A stretch of 64,000 nt of DNA, taken from an uncultured Cuneatibacter sp. (GTDB lineage Bacteria > Bacillota > Clostridia > Lachnospirales > Lachnospiraceae). The notes below the pieces were generated by a model. The model saw only the letters and a program-made list of their open reading frames with translations. It did not search any database and had not been told where the DNA came from. Every line of letters begins with the position of its first letter. Positions within the stretch are counted from its first letter, which is position 1. Of this stretch, positions 22,858 through 32,204 are shown piece after piece. The translations under genes and the position numbers were made by a program. The stretch spans positions 127,211 through 191,210 of the forward strand of contig CAKQHB010000002.1 in assembly GCA_934234215.1 (NCBI GenBank), written 5' to 3'.

Positions 22858-25800
22858 AACGAAGAATTCGGATTCTTGCATGGATGCTGGTGCTGGCGCT
22901 GACTGTGGGTATGATTCAGTGGCCGACCGGACTGACTGCAATGGCGAGTCTCGGACAGGTGCATGTCATCGTAGAAAATACGACATATGCAAAGGCAGAT
23001 GGTGCAGCCTGGGACGGAACCTTGCTGGATGAGTGGGTGGAATTAAAAGAAGATTCCAATGCACTGAGTGTCGTGAAAGACGCACTGGATGCGAAAAACA
23101 TGACACAGACAGGTGCAGACAAGGGTTACATTTCAGAAATTGCCGGACTGAGTGAGTTCGACGGTGGTGCACAGAGCGGCTGGATGGGAACTCTGAATGA
23201 CTGGTTTACAGATCAGGGACTAAATCAGTATACCGTTGCGGCGGGCAGTCTGTCAGCCGGAGATGAAGTCCGCATGATGTACACGAAAAATTGGGGTGCA
23301 GATCTTGGATATGATTGGTCCGGAGAAGATGAATCTTTAGCATCTGTTGTATTTAGCGCCGGTACATTGAATCAGAACTTTGAAGCAGCAGTGACGAGCT
23401 ACACACTGACAGTTCCGGAAGGAACGACAGCGCTGACCGTTGTTCCGACAGCAGTAAATAAAAATTTCCAGACGCATATTTATGCAGACGGTGTGGAATA
23501 TAAGAGAACTGCACAGATTCCGGTAACGGCAGGCAATATGGTACTGAAAATTACCTGCGGTACAAAAGAATATACATTTGCCGTTCAAAAAGAAGGAACC
23601 GTCAGTGCCAATGTGACAATTCGTTCCCAGATGGCTGGTGCTTACCTGACAGGATTGCAGACGGTTACAGTCTCTTCTGATTTGGCAGAGAGCTATGGCT
23701 ATGAGGATGGAATTGTGCCGGCAGACGGCGTATCCACACTGGATGCACTGGTAAAAGCACACGAGCTGATTTATGGAACAACAGACTTTACTCCGGATAC
23801 AGCACAGCAGTATCTGGCAGTTGGTTCTGGATATATCAGTATGCTGTTCGGATATCCGACATATGCTTCCGGATTTTTCGTAAATCAGGGGTATCCGAAT
23901 GATGGAACAAATGGCACCTTGATTACGACAACAAAGCTGGTAGACGGAGACAGTGTTGATTTCTTTGTTTATCAGGATGAAACAGGTTATTCCGATTGGT
24001 ATACCTGGGTGACCTGGCCGGAAGATGCCCGTGCAGAAGAAGAGATTACCGTACAGGTAGATGGTACTTCTGCAATGAATGGATATCTGTACCAGACACC
24101 GTCCGATATGCGCAAGGCGGCAACACCTCTTGCAAATGCAAAGCTGGGCTGGCTGGATCAGACAACTGGTGCTGTAACGGAAATTTCGGGAGCAGTGACA
24201 GACAAAGACGGAAATGCCACGATCACGCTGGACCGGGATGTAACGCAGAATACATTGGTGGCAATGACAAATGGAGATGCCGGTGTTTCTGTTTTGATGA
24301 ATCCCTCTCAGACCGAGATCAAGCCTTCTGAAAAAGTGGATGCTGCGATTACAATGAACCGGATTTCCCCGAAAGCGAGATTGTATCGTGCAGAAGATAC
24401 TGAGCATGCAGAGGATTTACTGGCAGGTGTTGCACAGAGCGGCTATGCTTATCAGAATCTGCGTTTGCTGCCGGGCACTTATGTACTGGAAGGAATCGCA
24501 TCCAATGGTGTGACAGTCAACGGTACGATCGAACTGAATGTGACATCGGAGAATGAATCCTTCCAGATTCAGACGTTGGAAGCATACGCAACGAATAACA
24601 GCTATAGCTGGAATTACGGAACAGACTTTACAATCGAAAATCTGAAGGTGCTCTCCGGAGGCGGCAGTGCAACCGTTTCCAGAAAAGTGACACTGGGAGA
24701 TTCGACAAAAGCAGGAAGAAAGACATTCCTGGCGCTTGTTGGAGATTTTTATACATTTGAAGCAGTTCCGACCGAGCTGCATCAGGAGCAATACACAACC
24801 CTTTTGAAGAGTGGAAGCGTTACAGCATGGACAACAACCGCTTCTTTTGCAGTTCCGGAAAAGGCAGACCTGATTGTGACATATCCGTATGAAGACGCAG
24901 ATCAGGATGGTGAGAATGACTATATTCTGGAAGTAGAGCAGCTGTCCAATTATTATATATACAACTATCTGACGCCGAGTTCAGTGAAGGAAGCTGGAGA
25001 AAATGCAACCGCATCCTTCGCGGCAGCAAAGAATACAGACTTTACTTACCGGGTTACAAATCCGAAAAAGGAAACCTCTGTTGCTTACGGAGCTACTGTA
25101 AAAACTTCGGCAACGGAGAGCAACAATGAAGTAACGGTTACAAAGGAACTGCTGGAAGAAAACAGCGAAAAAAATAAAAATACAGTTGTAAAGGATTTCT
25201 CCGAAAACAAATATGATGTCGGTGATCTGTATTTGACCGTCAACGAACAGGGCTATGTAAATCTGAATGCCGGCGATAGTTATAAACTGTATGCATATCG
25301 TAACTGGCTGACGATCGGCAGCATTACAGGAAATGATAAGGTTGTAGAACCGGATTTCCATGTACAGGTGCTGGATGTGGATGGAACAGGTGCCGTTTCG
25401 GTAACAGAAAATCTGGAGAATACATCCGGAAAGCACAGCTTTGAGTTAAAGGCAAATCATGCCGGTACATCTATCGTTCTTGTAACATATGATGCATTGA
25501 CAAATGCATCTGCAGCAGGTGGCTCTTTCTTCTCTGCAGTCTGGCCGGAAAATACAGGAGTGTTTGTTGTAACAGTCGGAGCAGAAAATGGCATTGAGAC
25601 CGGTATGAAAATCAATGCCGGAATGAATGGCGCTTCCAAGCTGGCAGGAGATTCTTTTGACAGTGAACTGGATGTGCTGTATTATACCGGAAAAGACGGT
25701 GCGACATATACCTTCACACCGGAAGAAGGCACAACCGTTTCTATGGCAGTGTGCCAGTATATCAATGGCAAGATGACATTCGGTGCATTTGGAACGGATG

Positions 25801-27785
25801 GAGTAGCTGCAAATGCAGATGGCTCTGTTACATTGAGCGGTCTGGTAGCTGGTAAGAGCATTGTAAAACTGGAGAAGGACGGAAAAGTTGCTTATCAGGT
25901 GCTTCGTGCAAAGCAGTTGAATTACAGCGTTTACAAGGGGGACAGCATTTCCGAAAGTCAGAAGTTATATGATTCTGCGGCAGATGCAATCTATGCGTAC
26001 ACGGATGGAACAAAGAGCATTACGAAAGCAGAGTACCGTGGACTGAGTGCGGAAGAGCAGGCATCCTATACGGAGCTTTCCGCAGAACCGGGTGAAAATG
26101 CGCTGCTTGTATTTGACCGTGTTTATCATCCGGCAAATAAGCTGTCCGGTGTTTATAATATGGCTGCGTCTATTCAGCTGACGGGTGAAGATGGAACGGT
26201 GGTAACCGGAAAGCAGAATCAGTATGAATTTGCATCTTATGCAGCAGCGCAGCAGGTCAAGATTACGATTCCGAGTGACTGGAATCAGAATCATTTTAAA
26301 CTGAGCGGCGTTTTGAAAGCAAGTGGCTGGGGATCCGAATTTGGTTTGCATCGTATCCTGACATATGAGCTTGGAAAGACAGCAAACTTTGGAGCTGTTA
26401 TGCAGACCGGATATTTCGGAAATCTGGAAAATGTGAGCGTTCCGCTGGCATCGAAAAATCAGGCACCTGTTTTGGCTGTGACCGAAAAGACACAGCAGAT
26501 GATTTGTCTGAAGGATGCACAGAAGACGATTGATCTCAGCAGTATTTTCTCCGATCCAGATGGAGATACTTTGAAATACTTCGTTTCTGTCAATGGCGCA
26601 GAAGCTGTACCGGCAGAAAAACTTTATACCATTCCAACCGATGCAGAAGGTAATTATGAATTCGTATTTTCTGCAAACGATGGCCTGGAGGACGCAGCAG
26701 AGACTTACACGATCCAGCTGACGGTTCAGAATTTTGACGATGCTTACCAGTCCACCGGCAACACTCTGATGTCTCAGGATTTCACTACTACTGGCAGTAT
26801 CGGTGGTGAGTGGAAGATTCTTGGTTTAGCACGCAGTGGCCGCGAGATTCCGGACACATATTATCAGAGTGCAGTTTCTTATATCAAGAGTACGATGGAT
26901 GCCGATGGCCGTCTGAGCCGCACAAAGTCCACGGAGAACTCTCGTATGATTCTGGCGATGACCGCTCTTGGTTATGACGCATCGGATATCAATGGTATGA
27001 ATCTGCTGCTGGGATTGAGCGATCTGAGCTATGTAAAGAAACAGGGAATCAATGGTGCAATCTGGGCATTGATCGCACTGGACAGCGGAAAGTATGAGAT
27101 TCCCACATCCACCACCGGCAATCAGGTGACAAGAGAAGCTCTGGTACAGGAAATCATTGGTGCACAGATGGCAGATGGTATGTGGTCATTGGATGGCACA
27201 AATGGAGAAGTTGACCTGACAGCGATGGCACTGCAGGCTCTGGCACCGTATGCGTCTGATGCAGCCGTTCAGGCAGCGGTGGATCTGGCATTGCAGACAT
27301 TATCTGCGAAGCAGAATGTGAATGGTGACTTTGGAACCGGATCAGATGCAAGTGCAGAGACATGCGCACAGGTAGTAGTCGCATTGACGAGTTTTGGTAT
27401 TGATCCGAATACCGACAGCAGATTTGTGAAGGCAGAAGGCAGCGCCCTGAATGCATTGCTGCGCTATTATGAGAATGGCATGTTCAGACATGTGACAGGC
27501 GGCAGCGCAAATCAGATGGCGACAGAGCAGGCTTACTATGCGATGGTTGCATACAAGCGTTTGCTGAATGGTCAGATAAGTCTGTATGATATGAGCGATG
27601 TAGCGAAAAAGCAACAGCCGGTAATTCCGGATCCGACTCCGAAGCCGGAGCCGAGTACCCCGGATCTGAAACCGGAGGATGGTCCTCACACCGGAGACGG
27701 CAGTGCTCCGATGAGCTGGTATCTGTTGTTGATGGCAGGCAGCGCAGTATGCGGATTATGCCTGTACAGAAGACGGAGATTCTGA
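22854..27785 (+). CDS. 1643-residue surface protein with DUF4430-like domains and alpha/alpha toroid; putative corrinoid-binding protein
   Basis: N-terminal signal peptide (MKRRIRILAWMLVLALTVGM). Residues about 36-150 are DUF4430-like (ends SGWMGTLNDWFTDQG, DEVRMMYTKNWG); about 160-250 a cadherin-like beta domain (LASVVFSAGTLNQNFEA); about 255-385 a second DUF4430-like domain (FFVNQGYPNDG, DSVDFFVYQ); then beta-rich repeats with no clear family; about 1200-1292 an Ig/cadherin-type domain (SSIFSDPDGDTLKYFVSVNG); about 1318-1578 an alpha/alpha toroid of the terpene-cyclase/transcobalamin kind (repeats such as GINGAIWALIALDSGKYEIP and MADGMWSLDGTNGEVDLTAM). A proline-rich spacer, PHTGD, a hydrophobic segment and RRRRRF at the end form a sortase-like anchor. 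DUF4430 and the toroid are the two domains of intrinsic factor/transcobalamin; with the riboswitch this suggests B12 capture. Confidence 0.8.
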   Translation: MKRRIRILAWMLVLALTVGMIQWPTGLTAMASLGQVHVIVENTTYAKADGAAWDGTLLDEWVELKEDSNALSVVKDALDAKNMTQTGADKGYISEIAGLSEFDGGAQSGWMGTLNDWFTDQGLNQYTVAAGSLSAGDEVRMMYTKNWGADLGYDWSGEDESLASVVFSAGTLNQNFEAAVTSYTLTVPEGTTALTVVPTAVNKNFQTHIYADGVEYKRTAQIPVTAGNMVLKITCGTKEYTFAVQKEGTVSANVTIRSQMAGAYLTGLQTVTVSSDLAESYGYEDGIVPADGVSTLDALVKAHELIYGTTDFTPDTAQQYLAVGSGYISMLFGYPTYASGFFVNQGYPNDGTNGTLITTTKLVDGDSVDFFVYQDETGYSDWYTWVTWPEDARAEEEITVQVDGTSAMNGYLYQTPSDMRKAATPLANAKLGWLDQTTGAVTEISGAVTDKDGNATITLDRDVTQNTLVAMTNGDAGVSVLMNPSQTEIKPSEKVDAAITMNRISPKARLYRAEDTEHAEDLLAGVAQSGYAYQNLRLLPGTYVLEGIASNGVTVNGTIELNVTSENESFQIQTLEAYATNNSYSWNYGTDFTIENLKVLSGGGSATVSRKVTLGDSTKAGRKTFLALVGDFYTFEAVPTELHQEQYTTLLKSGSVTAWTTTASFAVPEKADLIVTYPYEDADQDGENDYILEVEQLSNYYIYNYLTPSSVKEAGENATASFAAAKNTDFTYRVTNPKKETSVAYGATVKTSATESNNEVTVTKELLEENSEKNKNTVVKDFSENKYDVGDLYLTVNEQGYVNLNAGDSYKLYAYRNWLTIGSITGNDKVVEPDFHVQVLDVDGTGAVSVTENLENTSGKHSFELKANHAGTSIVLVTYDALTNASAAGGSFFSAVWPENTGVFVVTVGAENGIETGMKINAGMNGASKLAGDSFDSELDVLYYTGKDGATYTFTPEEGTTVSMAVCQYINGKMTFGAFGTDGVAANADGSVTLSGLVAGKSIVKLEKDGKVAYQVLRAKQLNYSVYKGDSISESQKLYDSAADAIYAYTDGTKSITKAEYRGLSAEEQASYTELSAEPGENALLVFDRVYHPANKLSGVYNMAASIQLTGEDGTVVTGKQNQYEFASYAAAQQVKITIPSDWNQNHFKLSGVLKASGWGSEFGLHRILTYELGKTANFGAVMQTGYFGNLENVSVPLASKNQAPVLAVTEKTQQMICLKDAQKTIDLSSIFSDPDGDTLKYFVSVNGAEAVPAEKLYTIPTDAEGNYEFVFSANDGLEDAAETYTIQLTVQNFDDAYQSTGNTLMSQDFTTTGSIGGEWKILGLARSGREIPDTYYQSAVSYIKSTMDADGRLSRTKSTENSRMILAMTALGYDASDINGMNLLLGLSDLSYVKKQGINGAIWALIALDSGKYEIPTSTTGNQVTREALVQEIIGAQMADGMWSLDGTNGEVDLTAMALQALAPYASDAAVQAAVDLALQTLSAKQNVNGDFGTGSDASAETCAQVVVALTSFGIDPNTDSRFVKAEGSALNALLRYYENGMFRHVTGGSANQMATEQAYYAMVAYKRLLNGQISLYDMSDVAKKQQPVIPDPTPKPEPSTPDLKPEDGPHTGDGSAPMSWYLLLMAGSAVCGLCLYRRRRF

Positions 27786-27819
27786 TATACTGTCAGACAG
27801 GAAATCAGATAGAAAGAAA

Positions 27820-27853
27820 AAAGGAGGCACAGGAGTTTTCCCGTGCCTCCTTT
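27820..27853 (+). terminator. Intercistronic hairpin between the two DUF4430 genes
   Basis: AAAGGAGGCACAGG-agtttt-CCCGTGCCTCCTTT, a long stem with a short T-run (TTT). It is probably a partial terminator that lowers expression of the downstream transporter genes relative to the surface protein; its right arm ends just before the ribosome site of the next gene. Confidence 0.55.
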
Positions 27854-27864
27854 GGAGTAAAGAA

Positions 27865-28812
27865 GTGAAAGTAAAAGAGTGGATCACAAACAATAAAAAG
27901 CGTATTCTGGCAGTACTTGTGCTGCTTGTAGTGCTGGTGACGGCGTTTTGGTACGGCGGCAGCGGCAGCTCTCATGGCTGGAATGTGGGCGGTGCCAAGC
28001 AGACATCTTCCGAAGAAACAGAGTCTTTGCTGGAATCCGAGAGCGAGAAGGAATCCGAGTCGGAACATGCATCAAAGATGGAATCTTCAGATGCGGAGTC
28101 AAAAGAGCAATCAGAAGCTTCCTCCAATACAGAAACAGAGCAAGGGGCAGATGCTGCGCCTGAGAGCAACGCCGGACAAACAGGACAGTCAGCAGGAGCA
28201 GGTCTGGCGGGAAAATCTGAGACTGGTAATACGCAGTCTGGTAACAGCACGAATAGTACCGGCGACACATCCGGAAGCAGCGCTCAGAGCGGACAGCAGA
28301 CATCGAATCAGGCGAACAATGCAGCGAGCTCACAGACACAGCCTACGTCTGCGCCAACGACAGCGCCGACGGCAGCTCCTGCACCGACGCAGGCAGCAGC
28401 AACGACCTGTACGATCTCGATTTCCTGCAGTACAGTGTGGAGTCATGCGGATCAGTTGAGTGATGGTCTTGCAGCGATTCTTCCGGCGGACGGACAGATC
28501 CTTGGGGATACGGTTGTTACATTTACGCAGGGGGAAAGTGTGTTTGATGTGCTGCAGCGTGTGTGCCGCGAGCGGGGAATTCAGATGGAATCTTCCTTTA
28601 CCCCGGCATACAACAGTGCCTATATCGAAGGAATTCATAATTTGTATGAGTTTGACTGCGGCAGTCTGTCCGGCTGGATGTACAGCGTAAACGGAGTCTT
28701 TCCGAACTATGGATGCTCCGGATATGCCGTGCAGAATGGGGATGTGATCCGTTGGGTGTATACCTGTGATCTTGGAAAAGATGTCGGAGCCGGTTCAGCA
28801 GCACAGCATTGA
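27865..28812 (+). CDS. Membrane-anchored DUF4430 protein (putative corrinoid-binding component)
   Basis: 315 residues with a GTG start preceded by GGAG at seven bases. One N-terminal membrane helix (ILAVLVLLVVLVTAFWYGG, residues ~14-32), a 165-residue low-complexity Ser/Glu/Thr/Ala linker, then a classic DUF4430 domain (about 208-308) ending SLSGWMYSVNGVFPNYGCSG and DVIRWVYTCDLGKDVG. DUF4430 is related to the C-terminal domain of transcobalamin. The long flexible linker would let the domain reach from the membrane into the wall. It sits between the large surface protein and the ECF transporter genes, so handing a bound corrinoid to the transporter is the natural inference. Confidence 0.8.
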   Translation: MKVKEWITNNKKRILAVLVLLVVLVTAFWYGGSGSSHGWNVGGAKQTSSEETESLLESESEKESESEHASKMESSDAESKEQSEASSNTETEQGADAAPESNAGQTGQSAGAGLAGKSETGNTQSGNSTNSTGDTSGSSAQSGQQTSNQANNAASSQTQPTSAPTTAPTAAPAPTQAAATTCTISISCSTVWSHADQLSDGLAAILPADGQILGDTVVTFTQGESVFDVLQRVCRERGIQMESSFTPAYNSAYIEGIHNLYEFDCGSLSGWMYSVNGVFPNYGCSGYAVQNGDVIRWVYTCDLGKDVGAGSAAQH

Positions 28813-28832
28813 GTGCAGAGAGGAAAAAGCGC

Positions 28833-29720
28833 ATGAGAGATGCATTTGCGGAGTATCATCCGCTGACAAATTTTATTTATTTTGGATCGGTGCTGCTGTT
28901 CGCAATGTTTCAGATGCATCCGGTGTGCCTTGCTATTTCCCTCGCGGGAGCCTTCTGCAATGCGTGGCTTCCAAGATGCAAAAAAGAGAAGCGCCCGGCA
29001 CTTTTCTGGATGCTTGTTCCGGCTGTGACTGCGATGATTTTGCAGCCATTATTTTCCCATGCAGGAGTGACAATATTGTGGTATTTTCCCACAGGCAATG
29101 CACTGACGCTGGAATCCATCGTGTACGGAATTGCCAGCGGCACGATGCTGCTTGGCGTGCTGTTGTGGTTTTGCAGCTGGAATCGGGTATTCACCACCGA
29201 TAAATATGCATATTTACTGGGGCGGCTGTGGCCGTCCCTTTCCCTCGTTTTGTCGATGGTGCTGCGCTTTTTGCCGCGGTTTCGAAAACATTTACAGGAG
29301 ATTCGGGAAGCGCGAGCATGTCTGGGAGAATCGGAACAGAAAGGCTTTTTCTCCAAAATGCGGCAGGGCATCCGTACATTGGGCAGTCTTTTGACCTGGT
29401 CACTGGAACAGTCGGTGGAGACGGCAGATTCCATGAAAGCGCGGGGGTATGGTCTTCCCGGCAGAACGTCGTTTCACCGTTACCGGATGGAGCAAAGAGA
29501 TTACCTGTTTGTCGGGGTGACGCTGACGTTGGATGCATTGCTTGTGTGGGGCATGATTGCCGGTATCTGGAAGTATGCGTATTTTCCGATGCTCCAGATG
29601 GCACATCCCAGCGGAATGGCAGCGTGCTGTTTCGTTGGATATGGAATACTTTGTATGTTACCGTTGCTGGCAGATGGATGGGAGGAATGGGAATGGAACA
29701 GTACACAGTCCGAAATCTGA
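28833..29720 (+). CDS. ECF transporter T component (EcfT/CbiQ family)
   Basis: 295 residues. About five membrane helices (FIYFGSVLLFAMFQMHPVCL; PALFWMLVPAVTAMILQPLF; GTMLLGVLLWFCSW; YLFVGVTLTLDALLVWGMIAG; AACCFVGYGILCMLPLL), and the cytoplasmic coupling helices with the T-component signatures in RFRKHLQEIREARACLG and ETADSMKARGYGLPGRT (the A-R-G motif). GAGAGGA lies nine bases before the ATG at 28833. T components link the substrate-binding S protein to the ATPases of energy-coupling-factor vitamin transporters. The ATPase/S fusion gene begins inside its last 28 bases. Confidence 0.88.
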   Translation: MRDAFAEYHPLTNFIYFGSVLLFAMFQMHPVCLAISLAGAFCNAWLPRCKKEKRPALFWMLVPAVTAMILQPLFSHAGVTILWYFPTGNALTLESIVYGIASGTMLLGVLLWFCSWNRVFTTDKYAYLLGRLWPSLSLVLSMVLRFLPRFRKHLQEIREARACLGESEQKGFFSKMRQGIRTLGSLLTWSLEQSVETADSMKARGYGLPGRTSFHRYRMEQRDYLFVGVTLTLDALLVWGMIAGIWKYAYFPMLQMAHPSGMAACCFVGYGILCMLPLLADGWEEWEWNSTQSEI

Positions 29721-32158
29721 CATTTGAATATGCAGGACAGACAGCGCCGGTTTTACAGGAAATCAGCTTTTCCCTTTCTTCCGGAGAATTTGTGGTGCTG
29801 TGCGGACCGTCCGGCTGCGGAAAAAGTACGCTGCTGCGGCAGTTGAAGCCGGTGCTGACACCGGCTGGTATGCGGAGCGGGGAGTTACTTTATGAGGGAG
29901 AATCAGTGGAACAGCTTTCCGAGCGGAGACAGGCAGCGGAGATCGGTTTTGTGGGACAGTCCCCGGAAAATCAGCTTGTGACGGACAAAGTGTGGCATGA
30001 GCTGGCATTTGGATTAGAAAGCTTGGGAGAATCCACGGAGCGGATCCGTCGGAAAACAGCGGAGATGGCGAGCTTTTTCGGCATGGAAGGCTGGTTCGAA
30101 AAGGAAGTGCAGGAGTTGTCCGGCGGTCAGAAGCAGATGCTCAATCTGGCATCGGTGTTGGTGATGGCCCCGCAGATTTTAATTTTGGATGAGCCGACGA
30201 GCCAGCTGGACCCGATTGCCGCGGAAGAATTTTTACAGGCAGTCGCAAAAGTAAATCGGGAGATGGGCGTCACGATCCTGATGACAGAGCATCGTCTGGA
30301 GGAGGCTTTGCCGCTATGCAGTCGAATGCTTGTGATGGAGCAGGGGAAGCTGATTTATGATGGGAGTGTACAGGCAGCAGGAGAACAGCTGCGGCAGGAG
30401 CCTCCGGCATGGAGCGCGATGTTACCGACTGCAGTACAGGTGTGGATGGCCTGTGCACCAGATGCGGACGCAAAGCAGGAAAGCGAGCTATTCGGACAGA
30501 ATGTGATAGATCTGCAGCAGTGCCCGGTCACAGTGGGAGAGGGCAGACAATGGCTGGAAACTTATGAAGAGGTCTATGGTCTGAATTTGGTTCCGGCAGA
30601 AGATGCGACTGTGCAAGTGGAAGGCTCCTGCTGTTTGAAAGCAGAGAATGTCTGGTTTCGCTATGAAAAAGAAAGTCCGGATGTGCTGCGTGGGGCAAAA
30701 CTGGAACTTCGCGCTGGCGAATTTTTGGCGGTGCTTGGGGCGAATGGAACGGGAAAAAGCACGCTTTTATCCGTATTGTGCGGAGTGCGGAAACCATCGC
30801 GGGGAAAAGTCACAAAGTCCGGTCGAATCGGATTACTTCCGCAAAATCCAGAATTATTGTTTTCACAAAAGACGGTGCTGGCAGAAGTACGGGAGCAGGC
30901 AGAACCGGAGAAAGCAGACGAAATGTTGAAACGCTGTCTGCTGGAATCCGTTCGAGGGCAGCACCCGTTTGATCTGTCCGGTGGTGAAAAACAGCGGTTG
31001 GCATTGGCAAAAGTATTGCTGACAGAGCCGGAGATTCTTGTGCTGGACGAGCCAACGAAAGGCATGGATGGATTGTGGAAAGTGGAGTTTGCACAGATGC
31101 TTCGGGAAATCACAGATGCCGGAACACCGGTATTGATGGTGAGTCATGATGTGGAGTTTTGTGCAAGATATGCCCATCGCTGCGCTCTGTTATTTGACGG
31201 TGGAATTGTGTGCGAGGAACCGACGAGACAGTTCTTTTCCGGAAATCGTTTTTACACGACGGCGGCGCATCGTATGGCAGGCAGACAGTTGCCGGAGGCG
31301 ATTTTGCCGGAAGATATCATTGCAGCTTGTCAGAAAACCGGAGGAGAGAAAGAAAAGAAAAACAAAGGAGCTCAAAATCAGAAGCGAGGCAAAAAATCAG
31401 AGGAAAAGCCGGAAAAGAAAATGTCTGCGAAAGAGATGAGCAGGCGCGGACAAAAACAACGTGCATCCGCAAAGAGCTGGTGCATGGCACTGTGCTTTCT
31501 GCTGCTGATTCCGGCGACAATCTGGATTGGCGCGAGCTATTTGCAGGATCAGAAATATTTGTTCATCTCTCTTCTGGTGTTACTGGAAGCAATCGTGCCG
31601 TTTTTTGTACTATATGAGGGCAGAAAACCGCAGGCGAGGGAGCTGGTACTCCTGGCAACTCTCTGCACCATCGGTGTGCTGGGGCGAACGGCATTTTATA
31701 TGCTGCCACAGGTGAAGCCTGTGCTGGCACTTGTGATCCTGACGGGAGTGGCATTTGGAGCACAGACCGGATTTCTCATGGGAGCCATGACGATGCTGCT
31801 GTCCAATGTCATCTTTGGACAGGGACCGTGGACGCCGTGGCAGATGTTTGCAATGGGCATCATCGGCTGTCTCGCGGGATTGCTCTATTATGGAAAGCAT
31901 CCCCATGTGATCCGTCTGATGGTGTTTGGATTTATAGCCGCAATCGTTGTATATGGCGGTCTGATGAATGGAGCCAGTGCCATCATGGCGCATGCAGTGT
32001 TGAATCCGAAAACACTGCTGGCATATTACATTTCGGGATTTCCGATGGATGTGATCCACGGGGGATCTACGGCAGTTTTTTTGCTGCTGGGAACGGAGCC
32101 GCTGCTGTCCAGACTGGAACGCATGAAAATCAAATATGGTCTGCTTGCAGGGGGTTGA
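29693..32158 (+). CDS. Fused ECF transporter: two ATPase domains plus S component (predicted cobalamin importer)
   Basis: 821 residues in one chain. Residues about 1-235: first ATPase, Walker A GPSGCGKSTLLRQL, signature ELSGGQKQMLNLA, Walker B ILILDEPTSQLDP. About 310-525: second ATPase, Walker A GANGTGKSTLLSVL, signature LSGGEKQRLALAK, Walker B EILVLDEPTKGMDG. A lysine/glutamate-rich linker (about 555-595) precedes about six membrane helices carrying ARELVLLATLCTIGVLGRTA, FYMLPQVKPVLALVILTGVA and GQGPWTPWQMFAMGIIGCLA, typical of the CblT-like S component that Rodionov and colleagues predicted to carry B12. Normally these are three separate proteins. The ATG at 29693 has GGAGG at seven bases; frames further upstream are not coding. 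Riboswitch context supports cobalamin as substrate. Confidence 0.88.
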   Translation: MEQYTVRNLTFEYAGQTAPVLQEISFSLSSGEFVVLCGPSGCGKSTLLRQLKPVLTPAGMRSGELLYEGESVEQLSERRQAAEIGFVGQSPENQLVTDKVWHELAFGLESLGESTERIRRKTAEMASFFGMEGWFEKEVQELSGGQKQMLNLASVLVMAPQILILDEPTSQLDPIAAEEFLQAVAKVNREMGVTILMTEHRLEEALPLCSRMLVMEQGKLIYDGSVQAAGEQLRQEPPAWSAMLPTAVQVWMACAPDADAKQESELFGQNVIDLQQCPVTVGEGRQWLETYEEVYGLNLVPAEDATVQVEGSCCLKAENVWFRYEKESPDVLRGAKLELRAGEFLAVLGANGTGKSTLLSVLCGVRKPSRGKVTKSGRIGLLPQNPELLFSQKTVLAEVREQAEPEKADEMLKRCLLESVRGQHPFDLSGGEKQRLALAKVLLTEPEILVLDEPTKGMDGLWKVEFAQMLREITDAGTPVLMVSHDVEFCARYAHRCALLFDGGIVCEEPTRQFFSGNRFYTTAAHRMAGRQLPEAILPEDIIAACQKTGGEKEKKNKGAQNQKRGKKSEEKPEKKMSAKEMSRRGQKQRASAKSWCMALCFLLLIPATIWIGASYLQDQKYLFISLLVLLEAIVPFFVLYEGRKPQARELVLLATLCTIGVLGRTAFYMLPQVKPVLALVILTGVAFGAQTGFLMGAMTMLLSNVIFGQGPWTPWQMFAMGIIGCLAGLLYYGKHPHVIRLMVFGFIAAIVVYGGLMNGASAIMAHAVLNPKTLLAYYISGFPMDVIHGGSTAVFLLLGTEPLLSRLERMKIKYGLLAGG

Positions 32159-32182
32159 CATTTTTGATGCGCCGTGTATAAT
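32155..32182 (+). promoter_or_regulatory. Consensus sigma-A promoter of thrS
   Basis: TTGACA, 16-base spacer, TATAAT, both boxes perfect. The -35 box overlaps the stop codon of the preceding ECF fusion gene. It drives the T-box leader and thrS. Confidence 0.85.
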
Positions 32183-32204
32183 AAATTTACAAATGCGATG
32201 AAGG

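Noticed and set aside
22109..22941. ORFs through the repeats on both strands (152 codons plus; 252, 128 and 124 codons minus)
   Set aside because: They are open only because the repeat length is a multiple of three; they cross the riboswitch or terminator, have no ribosome site, and encode only the repeat.
29228..29692. Upstream extension of the ECF fusion ORF (154 extra codons)
   Set aside because: This stretch is coding in another frame for the T component; GGAGG directly before 29693 sets the true start.
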